Assembly (NCBI GenBank): GCA_036563805.1
Contig: DATCLS010000056.1
Location: 1-64,000 of the forward strand
Origin: DATCLS01 sp036563805
GTDB taxonomy: Bacteria > Actinomycetota > Acidimicrobiia > Acidimicrobiales > VFJN01
Reading direction: 5' to 3'
Length of the DNA: 64,000 nucleotides
The position numbers and the translations under genes were made by a program. The notes beneath the pieces are model-generated. The model did no database searches. It was not told the origin of the DNA and worked only from the letters and a program-made list of their open reading frames with translations. Shown here in pieces: positions 25,064 to 33,997 of this stretch. How positions within the stretch are numbered: the first letter of the stretch is position 1; the number at the start of each line of letters is the position of its first letter.

Positions 25064-27106
25064 TTACGGCTCGGTCGTGGACGTGGACGTCGTGGAGCCG
25101 GTCGCGTCGGTCCCGGTCGCGTCCGTGTCCGTCGGCTCCGTCGTGGTGGTGACCGCGGGGTCCTCCTCGTCGGCGACGACGTGGCGGTCGATGGTGGCGC
25201 CCGTCTGGCCCAGGCCCTCGACCGTGATCCGGTCGTAGGCGACCAGCCGCCCGGTCTCGGGGTCGAAGTAGAGCACCGAGCAGGTCAGCGGCTCCGGCTC
25301 CTCGCCCTGCAGGCCCCGCAGGCCCGCACCGCCGGTCGAGCCCTCGACGAGCAGCAGCGTGTCCTCGTCGAGCCGCTCCTCGCTGGCGTCGTGGCGGTGG
25401 CCGGCCAGCACCAAGGGAACCTCGCCGCCCAGCTCGGCGGCCGTGGTGGGGTCGTGGGTCATGACGATGTCGACCTCGGGCGGCTCGGCCTCGGCCAGGC
25501 GCTCGGCCAGCTCGGGAGCGAAGTCCTCGGCCCGCTCCCGCTCGCTGCGGCTGTCGCCCAGCTCCTCCTTGTTGGGCGTGTAGCGCGGGTCGCCGATGCC
25601 CCAGATGCGCAGGCCCGCCACCTCGGTGGCGTCGCCGTCGAGCACCCGGGCGTTGGGCTGGTGGGCCACCGCCCGCTGGATGCGGCGGGAGTCGTGATTG
25701 CCCCGGATCCACACGTAGGGGATGTCGAAGCTGCCGATCTCGTCGACGATGGCGTCCTCGGTGGCCGTGCCCCAGTCGGTGGTGTCGCCGGTGTCGACGA
25801 TGGCGTCCACCCCGAACTCGTCGACGACCTGGCGCATGATGTCGAAGGCCGTCGGGTTGAGGTGGACGTCGCTGACGTGCAGCAGGCGGACCATGCCGTC
25901 GGTCGGCTGGAACGTCGGCAGGTTCTCGCCCGCCCGGTACAGCACGACGATGTTGCTCACCAGGTCGCTGAGCTGGGCCCGGTACTCGCCGAAGCGCTCG
26001 ACGATCGCCTCGACGTCGCCCACCGCCGTGGGGGCCGCCGTGAGGAGGCCGCTGTAGCGGGGCTCGGCCACCGCGCCGGCGTCGAACGTGGCGGCCGCCC
26101 CGCCGCCCACGCCGACCACGACCAGGGCGCCGAGCGCCAGCCCGGTGCCCGCCGAGCGCCAGCTCAGGCGGGCGACCAGCGCCCCGGCGACGCCGCCGGT
26201 CAGCGCCACGAGGAAGCAGCGCAGGGCGAGGGCCCGGAGCGCGTCGCCGACCTGGTCGGCGAGGTTGTCGCCCACCCGGTCGAGCAGCTCGGGGTTCTGG
26301 GCGTACCGCTGGGCCTCGTCGAGGCCGAGCTCGTCGACCCGCAGCTCGAGGCGGAGCGGCCAGTCGTGGGTGTCGAGGCCGATCGAGCCGAGCGGCGGGA
26401 GGCGGAGCAGCGTGTCGCCCGTCCACGACGGGCGGACGGCGACGGTCGTGTCGAACGGCCCGACGTGGGCCTTGACCCGGCCGGCCAGCCCCAGGGCGAT
26501 GACCGCGCCGGCCAGGGCGAACGCCGCCACCCGGCCCCGGCGGCGCCACGTGGTCCAGTCCCGCGTCCGGCCAGCTCTCGACCGGCGGCGCCCGCCGCCT
26601 TCGTCAGCGCCGGAGTCTGCGCCCTCGCCGGTCCCGGGCTCGACCCCGGCGTCGGCGCCCTCCGCTCGGGCTCCGGACGGATCCGCCCGGACGGCGACCT
26701 CGCCGTCGCCGCCGGCCCCTGTGGCCTGGGCCGAGCCAACTGCAGCCGGATCGCCGTCGGCGGCCGGATCGACGTCCCGACCCGGATCCGGAGCGGGGGC
26801 GCGCTCGCCGACGGCGGGCACCCCGCCGGTGGGTCGGTCGCCCGCCTCGCCCGACTCGGCCGCCTCGCCCGACTCACCCGCCGGTCCGCCCGCCCGGCCA
26901 GCCTCCGGCCCCGGGTCGCGGTCTACGGCCCTCGACGCCGGGTCGCGGTCCGCGGCGCTCGACGCCGGGTCGCGGTCCACGGCCCTCGACGCCGGGGCGT
27001 CCGGCCCCGGCTCGAGGCCGGGGTCGGCGTCCGGGTGGGCGCGGCCGTCCGGCTCGGTCTCGGGGGCCGGGCCGGCGCCGTCCTCGTTCTCGGCCTCGTC
27101 CTCCAC
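25064..27106 (-). CDS. Membrane-anchored calcineurin-like metallophosphoesterase
   Basis: The protein is 680 residues. Residues 1-185 are acidic Pro/Gly/Asp-rich disorder with a 9-residue repeat (AVDRDPASR). A membrane segment (~196-212), an external domain, and two more segments (~298-340) follow. The C-terminal half is a metallophosphoesterase with the five blocks HVSDVHLNP, DTGDTTDWG, IRGNHDS, MTHDP and LAGHRH, all metal ligands present. A Thr/Ser/Asp tail ends the protein. The substrate is unknown; surface phosphoester hydrolysis is inferred. It follows the YtxH-like gene after 16 nt. Confidence 0.85.
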   Translation of the reverse strand: MEDEAENEDGAGPAPETEPDGRAHPDADPGLEPGPDAPASRAVDRDPASSAADRDPASRAVDRDPGPEAGRAGGPAGESGEAAESGEAGDRPTGGVPAVGERAPAPDPGRDVDPAADGDPAAVGSAQATGAGGDGEVAVRADPSGARAEGADAGVEPGTGEGADSGADEGGGRRRSRAGRTRDWTTWRRRGRVAAFALAGAVIALGLAGRVKAHVGPFDTTVAVRPSWTGDTLLRLPPLGSIGLDTHDWPLRLELRVDELGLDEAQRYAQNPELLDRVGDNLADQVGDALRALALRCFLVALTGGVAGALVARLSWRSAGTGLALGALVVVGVGGGAAATFDAGAVAEPRYSGLLTAAPTAVGDVEAIVERFGEYRAQLSDLVSNIVVLYRAGENLPTFQPTDGMVRLLHVSDVHLNPTAFDIMRQVVDEFGVDAIVDTGDTTDWGTATEDAIVDEIGSFDIPYVWIRGNHDSRRIQRAVAHQPNARVLDGDATEVAGLRIWGIGDPRYTPNKEELGDSRSERERAEDFAPELAERLAEAEPPEVDIVMTHDPTTAAELGGEVPLVLAGHRHDASEERLDEDTLLLVEGSTGGAGLRGLQGEEPEPLTCSVLYFDPETGRLVAYDRITVEGLGQTGATIDRHVVADEEDPAVTTTTEPTDTDATGTDATGSTTSTSTTEP
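26911..26997. repeat. 27-bp in-frame tandem repeat within the phosphoesterase gene
   Basis: CCGGGTCGCGGTC recurs at 26911, 26938 and 26965, giving about three 9-codon units (AVDRDPASR-like) in the disordered N-terminus. Confidence 0.85.
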
Positions 27107-27122
27107 GCCCGCCGACGGAACG

Positions 27123-27410
27123 TCAGCCGCTGGATTCGGACCCGGACGAGCCCGAGTTCGACGCCCCCGATTCCGCCGACGACCCCGAACGGTCGGCAGC
27201 GCCGCCGCTTGTGGTGACCAGGCGCTCCTCGACGACGTCGGTCAGGCGGCCGGCGCCACGCGACACGCTGTCGGTCACGCGTTGGACCCGTGGGTTGTCC
27301 CGGATCTTTCCGACCGCCTCTTCGACCTGCCGCTTGCGCTCTTCGTCAGCTTGCGTGCCGAGCCAGTAGCCGGCGGCGAAACCGATGGCGAGTCCGAGTT
27401 TGAACTTCAT
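27123..27410 (-). CDS. YtxH-like small membrane protein
   Basis: The protein is 95 residues: LGLAIGFAAGYWLGTQA forms a Gly-rich membrane segment at the N-terminus, followed by a charged amphipathic helix (ERKRQVEEAVGKIRDNPRVQ) and a Ser/Gly tail. This matches the layout of YtxH-type proteins, often stress-linked; function is not established. ATG 27410 is 6 nt after a TACGTT -10. It is the first gene of a two-gene unit with the phosphoesterase. Confidence 0.8.
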   Translation of the reverse strand: MKFKLGLAIGFAAGYWLGTQADEERKRQVEEAVGKIRDNPRVQRVTDSVSRGAGRLTDVVEERLVTTSGGAADRSGSSAESGASNSGSSGSESSG

Positions 27411-27416
27411 TGCTGA

Positions 27417-27422
27417 AACGTA
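27417..27422 (-). promoter_or_regulatory. -10 element of the YtxH-like gene (leaderless)
   Basis: TACGTT ends 6 nt before ATG 27410, the same spacing as at guaB. Confidence 0.5.
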
Positions 27423-27450
27423 CCCCGGGCATCAAGTGACCAGACGCGCC

Positions 27451-27479
27451 GAGGGCGGGCCCCAGCGGAGCCCGCCCTC
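27451..27479 (-). terminator. Terminator downstream of groL and the mini-ORF
   Basis: GAGGGCGGGC (27451-27460) and GCCCGCCCTC (27470-27479) are perfect 10-bp arms around a 9-nt loop. It separates groES-groL from the YtxH promoter. No U-run follows on the minus strand. Confidence 0.7.
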
Positions 27480-27592
27480 GTGCCTAGATCATCGGAAGGA
27501 CCGGCTCGACCTCGTGCGCCGGGAGGGACCAGCTCCGGCAATCGAGCAGGCGGTGGACTGGTTGGATTCCACCGAGTGGTCCGATGGGCCGC

Positions 27593-27637
27593 TCAGCGGC
27601 CAGCCACCTCCAGGGTCCCGCTACAACAGTCACTCAT
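27593..27637 (-). CDS. 14-residue ORF behind a 16-nt extended Shine-Dalgarno sequence
   Basis: On the minus strand AGAAAGGAGGTGGTCC (27658-27643) is complementary to the whole usual actinobacterial 16S rRNA tail, with one G-U pair. Five nt later ATG opens MSDCCSGTLEVAGR and a TGA. A perfect 7-bp inverted repeat (GGCCGCT/AGCGGCC, 27587-27601) overlaps the stop codon. It starts 73 nt after the groL stop, on the same strand. No neighbouring ORF explains such a ribosome site. It could be a leader peptide, a small bioactive peptide or a ribosome-loading element; I do not recognise it. Confidence 0.5.
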   Translation of the reverse strand: MSDCCSGTLEVAGR

Positions 27638-27709
27638 GCTTTGGACCACCTCCTTTCTCTGGTGCGAAGGAGGCTACCAACCCTCGTCATGAGCGCGTCG
27701 GCGGTTTTC

Positions 27710-29353
<1,644 letters not shown>

Positions 29354-29357
29354 CAGC

Positions 29358-29651
29358 TCACTTCCCCACGATGGCAAGCACGTCGCGGGCCGAGAGGATC
29401 AGCAGGTCTTCGCCATCGACCGTGATCTCGGTGCCGCCGTACTTGCTGTAGACGACCGTGTCACCCACCTTCACGTCGAGCGGGATGACCTCGCCAGTCT
29501 GCTCGGAACGCTTCCCGGGGCCGACGGCCAGGACCTCGCCCTGCTGGGGCTTCTCCTTCGCGGTGTCAGGGATGACGAGACCGCTCGCGGTGGTCTCCTC
29601 GCTCTCCCCGGGCTTGACGACGATGCGATCGTCGAGGGGCTGCAGGTTCAT
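29358..29651 (-). CDS. groES: 10-kDa co-chaperonin GroES
   Basis: The protein is 97 residues, forming the heptameric lid of GroEL. The mobile loop (GESEETTASGLVIPDTAKEK) and the end LILSARDVLAIV are intact. GGAGG lies about 9 nt before the ATG. A CIRCE operator lies 50 bp upstream. Confidence 0.97.
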   Translation of the reverse strand: MNLQPLDDRIVVKPGESEETTASGLVIPDTAKEKPQQGEVLAVGPGKRSEQTGEVIPLDVKVGDTVVYSKYGGTEITVDGEDLLILSARDVLAIVGK

Positions 29652-29701
29652 TGCGGTGTCGCCTCCGTTGGCGCGTCACGGTGCGGACCGGCGGGTGCCG
29701 G

Positions 29702-29728
29702 TTAGCACTCTCCTTGTACGACTGCTAA
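29702..29728 (-). promoter_or_regulatory. CIRCE operator (HrcA site) of groES-groL
   Basis: TTAGCACTC-N9-GACTGCTAA differs from the CIRCE consensus TTAGCACTC-N9-GAGTGCTAA at one base. HrcA repression, relieved by heat, is the established role of this element; hrcA itself is not in the window. Confidence 0.93.
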
Positions 29729-29748
29729 CACACACTAAGCCACCCCGG

Positions 29749-29775
29749 TTAGCACTCGCAACCGACGAGTGCCAG
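29749..29775. promoter_or_regulatory. Second CIRCE operator, adjoining the divergent lipoprotein gene
   Basis: TTAGCACTC-N9-GAGTGCCAG has a perfect left arm and two mismatches at the right end. It is 20 bp from the first CIRCE and 20 bp upstream of the GTG of the + strand lipoprotein gene, so it may control either or both directions. Confidence 0.8.
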
Positions 29776-29795
29776 GAAGGGAGAGGACGACGACG

Positions 29796-30497
29796 GTGGG
29801 AAGGCTTTTGGGCCCGGTGACCATCGCAGCCCTGCTCATAGGCCTCATGGCCGGCCCGGCGTGCTCCTCGGCCAGCGACGAGGACCCGGCGACGGCGAGC
29901 TCGACGGCCGAGGCGGAGGACGGGTCCGGGGGTGCATCCGGGGACGAGTCGGGGGCCGGCTCGGAGGCCGGCTCGGGCGCCGCGGGCGAGTCGGGCGACT
30001 CGGACGGCGGCGGGTCCGGCGCCGGCGACGAGCGCGGCTCGGACGGCGAGGAGGCCGAGCCCCTCGCATCGGTGTCCGCCCGGCTGCCGGCCGGCCCCAA
30101 CGAGCGGACGCTGGTGCCGCTGCGGCTCGACGTCCTGGGCCTCGAGCGGCTGGACGGCATGGTCGAGCTGCGGGTGGCCCTGACCCACGAGGGCGGCCGC
30201 TCGGACCCCGACTTCGAGCCCTACAACTCCTTCGACGACCCCCGGCTGCCCACCGGCGAGGGGATCTACAGCCTCAGCGGCGCCCAGCTGGTCGACGCCG
30301 AGGCCGAGCGCGCCTACCTCACGATCGTCGACAGCGAGGGCGCCTGCCTGTGCACCGGCCGGCTGTCGCAGGTGGCGGTGCCGCCGGGCGAGACGTTCGA
30401 GATGTACGCCGACTTCGGCGGGGTGCCCGACGACCTCGACCGGGTCGACGTCCAGATCCCGGGCTTCCCGACCGTGGACGCCCTCCCGATCCGGTGA
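29796..30497 (+). CDS. Secreted lipoprotein of unknown function
   Basis: The product is 233 residues. The signal peptide LLGPVTIAALLIGLMAGPAC suggests lipidation at Cys ~23; it is followed by an acidic Ser/Gly/Glu linker of ~60 residues and a compact C-terminal beta-rich domain with NERTLVPLRLDVLGLERLDG and a CLCTG pair. GTG 29796 has GGGAGAGG ~9 nt upstream; an in-frame ATG at 29769 would lie inside the CIRCE element. It is co-transcribed with an OmpA-type gene, and the CIRCE site suggests heat-responsive control. Domain family not recognised. Confidence 0.8.
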   Translation: MGRLLGPVTIAALLIGLMAGPACSSASDEDPATASSTAEAEDGSGGASGDESGAGSEAGSGAAGESGDSDGGGSGAGDERGSDGEEAEPLASVSARLPAGPNERTLVPLRLDVLGLERLDGMVELRVALTHEGGRSDPDFEPYNSFDDPRLPTGEGIYSLSGAQLVDAEAERAYLTIVDSEGACLCTGRLSQVAVPPGETFEMYADFGGVPDDLDRVDVQIPGFPTVDALPIR

Positions 30498-31189
30498 TGG
30501 CACGGCGGATGACGCGGCCGGGGCCGAAAGGCGGTCCCGGCCGGGCGCCGAACGCCGGACCCGGTCGAGGGCCGGGCGGCAAGCTGCAGGGCGGGCCGGA
30601 CCGCGTGCGGTGGCTGGCCGGTCGGCTGACGGCCGTCGTTACCGTGTTGGCGGCGGTCGTCGCCGTGCTGGCCGCCGGCGGCCCCGCCGCCGCCCAGGAG
30701 GACGGGGGCGGGCGCCGCGACGACCGCGGCGGCCAGGGCAGCGGACACGAGCGCACCGCCGAGTTGCGGTTCCGGGTCGTGGACCTCGCCGTCCGCACCG
30801 GCGCCACCGACGACTCGGAGCTCACGACCCAAACTCCCGACCGTACGACCGTCGTCTACGCCGCCGACGTCATGTTCGACTTCGACCGGTCGGACCTCAA
30901 CGCCGAGGCCCGACGGCGCATCGACGAGCTCGCCGACCAGCTGGCCGAGCTCGGCCCCCGGACCGTCACGATCGAGGGCCACACCGACAACCGGGGGACC
31001 GCGGACTACAACCGGCGCCTCTCCCAGCGCCGGGCCGAGGCCGTGCGGGCCCGGCTGGCGATCCAGCTCGACGAGCGGTTCCGACTCGAGGCCACCGGCT
31101 ACGGCGAGACCCGCCCCATCGCCGACAACCGCACCCCCGAGGGCCAGGCCCGGAACCGTCGCGTGACGGTCTCGTACCCGACCGACTGA
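30497..31189 (+). CDS. OmpA-family peptidoglycan-associated protein
   Basis: The protein is 230 residues. One N-terminal membrane segment or signal (LTAVVTVLAAVVAVLAAGGPAAAQ) follows a basic Pro/Gly leader. The C-terminal ~110 residues are an OmpA-like peptidoglycan-binding domain: VMFDFDRSDLNAEARRRIDELA, then TVTIEGHTDNRGTADYNRRLSQRRAEAV (split here), with the Asp and Arg that hold diaminopimelate (TDNRG; PEGQARNRRV). The ATG overlaps the lipoprotein TGA by one base, so the two are coupled and likely act together at the cell wall. Confidence 0.9.
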   Translation: MARRMTRPGPKGGPGRAPNAGPGRGPGGKLQGGPDRVRWLAGRLTAVVTVLAAVVAVLAAGGPAAAQEDGGGRRDDRGGQGSGHERTAELRFRVVDLAVRTGATDDSELTTQTPDRTTVVYAADVMFDFDRSDLNAEARRRIDELADQLAELGPRTVTIEGHTDNRGTADYNRRLSQRRAEAVRARLAIQLDERFRLEATGYGETRPIADNRTPEGQARNRRVTVSYPTD

Positions 31190-31522
31190 CGCCTGGCGAA
31201 CATCTGTTTCCGCCGCTCCGTCCGCCCAAACGCCGGCCTGACCGCGGAGTCGCCGCCCCATGGCCGCCCCTGACGGCCCAGCCATGGGGCGAGGACCGCC
31301 CGGTCGCTTCCGCCGAGCCCGGGACGGCGGGTCGGTAAGAAGACCGCCGTCGCATCCAGCGGGGGCCGCCCGGACGACCGGGTGGCGGGCGGTCCGACCG
31401 TCGGGCGACGCCAGGGCGTCGCATCCCGGTCGGCCGCCGTACGGCTCCTCTTCGCCAGCTGCCCCAGCAGCCGGTCGTGCTCGCCACCGAGGCTCCGGCT
31501 GGCCCGTCCGCCCCTCCCGGGA
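31190..31522. other. Gene-free convergent spacer with two hairpins
   Basis: No gene is supported between the convergent OmpA-like gene and tsaD. It holds the perfect inverted repeat at 31254-31291 and a second stem GACGGCGG/CCGCCGTC (31323-31330 with 31344-31351). Confidence 0.7.
31254..31291. terminator. Bidirectional stem-loop between the OmpA-like gene and tsaD
   Basis: CGCCCCATGGC (31254-31264) and GCCATGGGGCG (31281-31291) are exact complements with a 16-nt loop, centrally placed between convergent genes. Confidence 0.55.
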
Positions 31523-32527
31523 TCAGCCGGCTAGGGGTAGGGGAAGGTTGGGCGTGGCGCCGGTCTCGAGCGACGAGGGGCCATCGGAGCGCAGGCGCCA
31601 CCACCCGGCGGCGGCGATCATCGCCGCGTTGTCGGTGCACATGGCCCGGCTGGGCACGAAGGTCCGGAACCCGGCGTCGGCGCCGGCCTCGGCGAACCGG
31701 GTCCGGAGCTGGCTGTTGGCGGCCACGCCCCCGCCCAGGCAGATCCCCTTGGCGCCGACGTCGCGGGCGGCCCGGATCGTCTTGGTCACCAGCACGTCGA
31801 CCACCGCCTGCTGGAAGCTGGCGGCCACGTCGGGCGTCGACACGTCGGGGTGGCGGCGGACGTGGTTGACGACCGCGGTCTTGAGCCCGCTGAAGCTGAA
31901 GTCGTAGCCGTCGTCGAGCATGGCCCGCGGGAACCGGATCGCCTCGGGGTCGCCCTCGCCGGCGATGCGGTCGATCACCGGTCCGCCCGGGTAGCCGAGC
32001 CCCAGGTACCGCGCCACCTTGTCGAAGGCCTCGCCGGCGGCGTCGTCGATGGTGGAGCCCAGCAGCCGGTAGCGGCCGTGGTCCTCCATGTGGACGAGCA
32101 TCGTGTGGCCGCCCGACACCAGCAGCACGACGAGCGGCAGGTCGAGGTCGGGCTCCTCGAGGAAGGCGGCGTACAGGTGGCCCTCGAGGTGGTTCACGGC
32201 GACGAACGGCACGTCCCACACCAGCGCCAGCGCCTTCGCCGCGCTCACGCCGACCAGCAGCGAACCGACCAGGCCCGGGCCGGCGGTGGCCGCCACCGCC
32301 TCGACCTCGCTGTCGGCCAGGCCGGCCTCGACCAGCGCCTCGGCGACCACGGGCGTCAGCAGCTCGACGTGGGCCCGGCTGGCGATCTCGGGCACGACCC
32401 CGCCGTAGCGGGCGTGGCGGTCGATCTGGCTGGCCACGACCGACGAGCGCACCAGCGTGGCGCGCTCGACCACGGCGGCGGCGGTCTCGTCACAGGAGGT
32501 CTCGATGCCCAGGATGCGGTCGGCCAT
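31523..32527 (-). CDS. tsaD: tRNA N6-threonylcarbamoyladenosine transferase TsaD
   Basis: The protein is 334 residues. TsaD transfers threonylcarbamoyl to A37 of ANN-decoding tRNAs. Seen: GIETSCDETAAAVVE, metal-binding HLEGHLYAAF (HxxxH), SGGHTML, the GEAFDKVARYLGLGYPGG segment and CLGGGVAANSQLR. ATG 32527 matches family starts. Partners tsaB and tsaE lie 2.2 kb away on the same strand, separated by an opposite TetR gene and a repeat-rich spacer, whereas tsaD is normally next to rimI. Confidence 0.96.
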   Translation of the reverse strand: MADRILGIETSCDETAAAVVERATLVRSSVVASQIDRHARYGGVVPEIASRAHVELLTPVVAEALVEAGLADSEVEAVAATAGPGLVGSLLVGVSAAKALALVWDVPFVAVNHLEGHLYAAFLEEPDLDLPLVVLLVSGGHTMLVHMEDHGRYRLLGSTIDDAAGEAFDKVARYLGLGYPGGPVIDRIAGEGDPEAIRFPRAMLDDGYDFSFSGLKTAVVNHVRRHPDVSTPDVAASFQQAVVDVLVTKTIRAARDVGAKGICLGGGVAANSQLRTRFAEAGADAGFRTFVPSRAMCTDNAAMIAAAGWWRLRSDGPSSLETGATPNLPLPLAG

Positions 32528-32575
32528 GCGTCCCTAGCCTGCCGTGCACCAGTCGGGCATGCGAACCTTTGCGTT

Positions 32576-32594
32576 ATGTTAGGTAACCGAACAT
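32576..32594. promoter_or_regulatory. 19-bp imperfect palindrome, likely TetR operator
   Basis: ATGTTAGGTAACCGAACAT matches its reverse complement at 16 of 19 positions. It lies in the AT-richer divergent spacer between tsaD and the TetR gene; TATGTT at its left edge could be a -10. Autoregulation is the simplest reading. Confidence 0.65.
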
Positions 32595-32654
32595 AGACGA
32601 CCGGAGGGGCACCTCAGGGGCAGATGGAGAAGGGGTTGACTGACGAGGGGGCCG

Positions 32655-33341
32655 GTGCCCGCCCGGCCGGCGGCCGCTGATCGCATGGGCAGACCGGCGA
32701 CCGACAAGGGGCGGGCGCGTTGGGACCGGATCGTCCAGGCGGCCGCCGAGCTCCTCACCGACGGCGGGCCGCCGGCGGTGACGCACCGGGCGGTGGCGGC
32801 CCGAGCCGGGGTGCCGCTCGGGTCCACGACGTACTACTTCGCCGACCGCGACGAGCTGCTCGCCGCCGCCATCGAGCGCGCCCGGGCCACCGACGTCAGC
32901 CGGGCCCGCGCCGCGGCGGAGTACGAAGCGCCCGACGAGGCCGGCGGCGACGGCGCCGGAGGGCACGGAGGGGACGGGGCCGGCAGCACGCTGCGGGAGC
33001 CGGCGGCCGAGCGCCGGGGCCTGGCCCGCCGGCTGGTCGACGTGGTGATCGGGCACGGCCGGCTGACCGACCCCGACCGGGTGACCGCCCACTACCAGCG
33101 GTTTCTCGGCGCAGCGCTCACCGCCGCCGGCCACACCAGCGTGCGGGACTGGAACCGGGAGGTCCGCGACGCCGTCGCCGCCGCCCTGGCGCGCCACGGG
33201 AGGGGCTGGGCGTCGGCCGACGTGGTGCTGGCGCTGGTCGACGGGTGCGTGCTGGCCTGGCTCGTGGAAGAGGCCCGCGAGAAGGGCACCGACGCCCTCG
33301 TCGGCCGGGTCCACGACGGCCTCGGCCACCTCGGCATCTGA
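32655..33341 (+). CDS. TetR family transcriptional regulator
   Basis: The protein is 228 residues from GTG 32655, or 218 from ATG 32685 (MGRPATDKGRARW), which looks more like family N-termini but lacks a ribosome site; GTG 32655 follows AGGGGG closely. The helix-turn-helix is RIVQAAAELLTDGGPPAVTH then RAVAARAGVPLGSTTYYFADRDEL. The ligand domain contains a Gly/Asp-rich insert and ends LVGRVHDGLGHLGI. It is inserted between tsaD and rimI with its own palindromic operator. The target is unknown. Confidence 0.85.
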   Translation: MPARPAAADRMGRPATDKGRARWDRIVQAAAELLTDGGPPAVTHRAVAARAGVPLGSTTYYFADRDELLAAAIERARATDVSRARAAAEYEAPDEAGGDGAGGHGGDGAGSTLREPAAERRGLARRLVDVVIGHGRLTDPDRVTAHYQRFLGAALTAAGHTSVRDWNREVRDAVAAALARHGRGWASADVVLALVDGCVLAWLVEEAREKGTDALVGRVHDGLGHLGI

Positions 33342-33997
33342 CCCGGCCCCGGACCGTCGGCCGCCGCTCGGCGGCCCACCGGCATCCGACATCAGCGGCG
33401 TTGACGCGACCCGACCATCGGCCGCGGGCCGCCGCCGAGCGCCGCGAGCGCGGCTGTCGCTAGCCCGGGACCGCCGCCCGACCGCCACGTCGGGCGCCCC
33501 CACGGCGGGCCGTCGAGGCCCGGATCGGCAACGGAGCTGCCGGCAACCCCCCACGACGGCCGTACGGGCCGACGCCGGCGCGGACGGCGGCCCGTCGGCG
33601 TCCGACAGCAGCGGCGCTCCGGCCGACGCCGGCGACGGACCCGTGCGCCCAGTAGGGCGGAGATCGGGTCGGGCCCCTGGGGCCGACGGCCGCATTGCTC
33701 AGCAGCCGGTCAGCAGCCGGGATGCCGCCGAACACCCGCAGAACCGCCCACCCGCCCCCCGACGCAACAGACCGCAACCCACGACCGACAGCCGACCCGA
33801 ACGACAGCTGCCATCCCGCCGCCGAAGCGCCGCTGGCCCCGGCCCAGGGGTCGGCTGCGACCCTACTGGCGGGCCTGCGGTTGGGCCGTGCGCCGGGCGC
33901 AGGACGGACAGTCGGCCGGGGTCACGGCATCGACGGCGGGGTCGGTCCCGCGGGGTCGGTCCCGCGGGGTCGGTCATCGCCGCCTCCGGCGGCGGGG
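33342..33997. other. 656-bp gene-free repeat-rich spacer
   Basis: No gene is supported. A 30-bp sequence starting GCGGCCC at 33371-33400 recurs at 33587-33616 with 26 of 30 matches. A 14-bp unit GCGGGGTCGGTCCC is repeated three times at 33936-33977. A GC hairpin (33980-33995, CCGCC/GGCGG) abuts the end of rimI and could be its terminator. The many open frames here are GC artefacts. Confidence 0.65.

Noticed and set aside
27643..27658. A fragment of the 16S rRNA 3' end (GGACCACCTCCTTTCT)
   Set aside because: Similarity is confined to the anti-Shine-Dalgarno tail; the flanks do not continue into helix 45 or the 16S-23S spacer, so it is better read as a ribosome site on the opposite strand.
33460..33777. 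Short frames in the 33.3-34.0 kb spacer as genes
   Set aside because: Arg/Pro/Ala-rich translations without motifs, no ribosome sites or -10 elements at the right distance, and repeat content.
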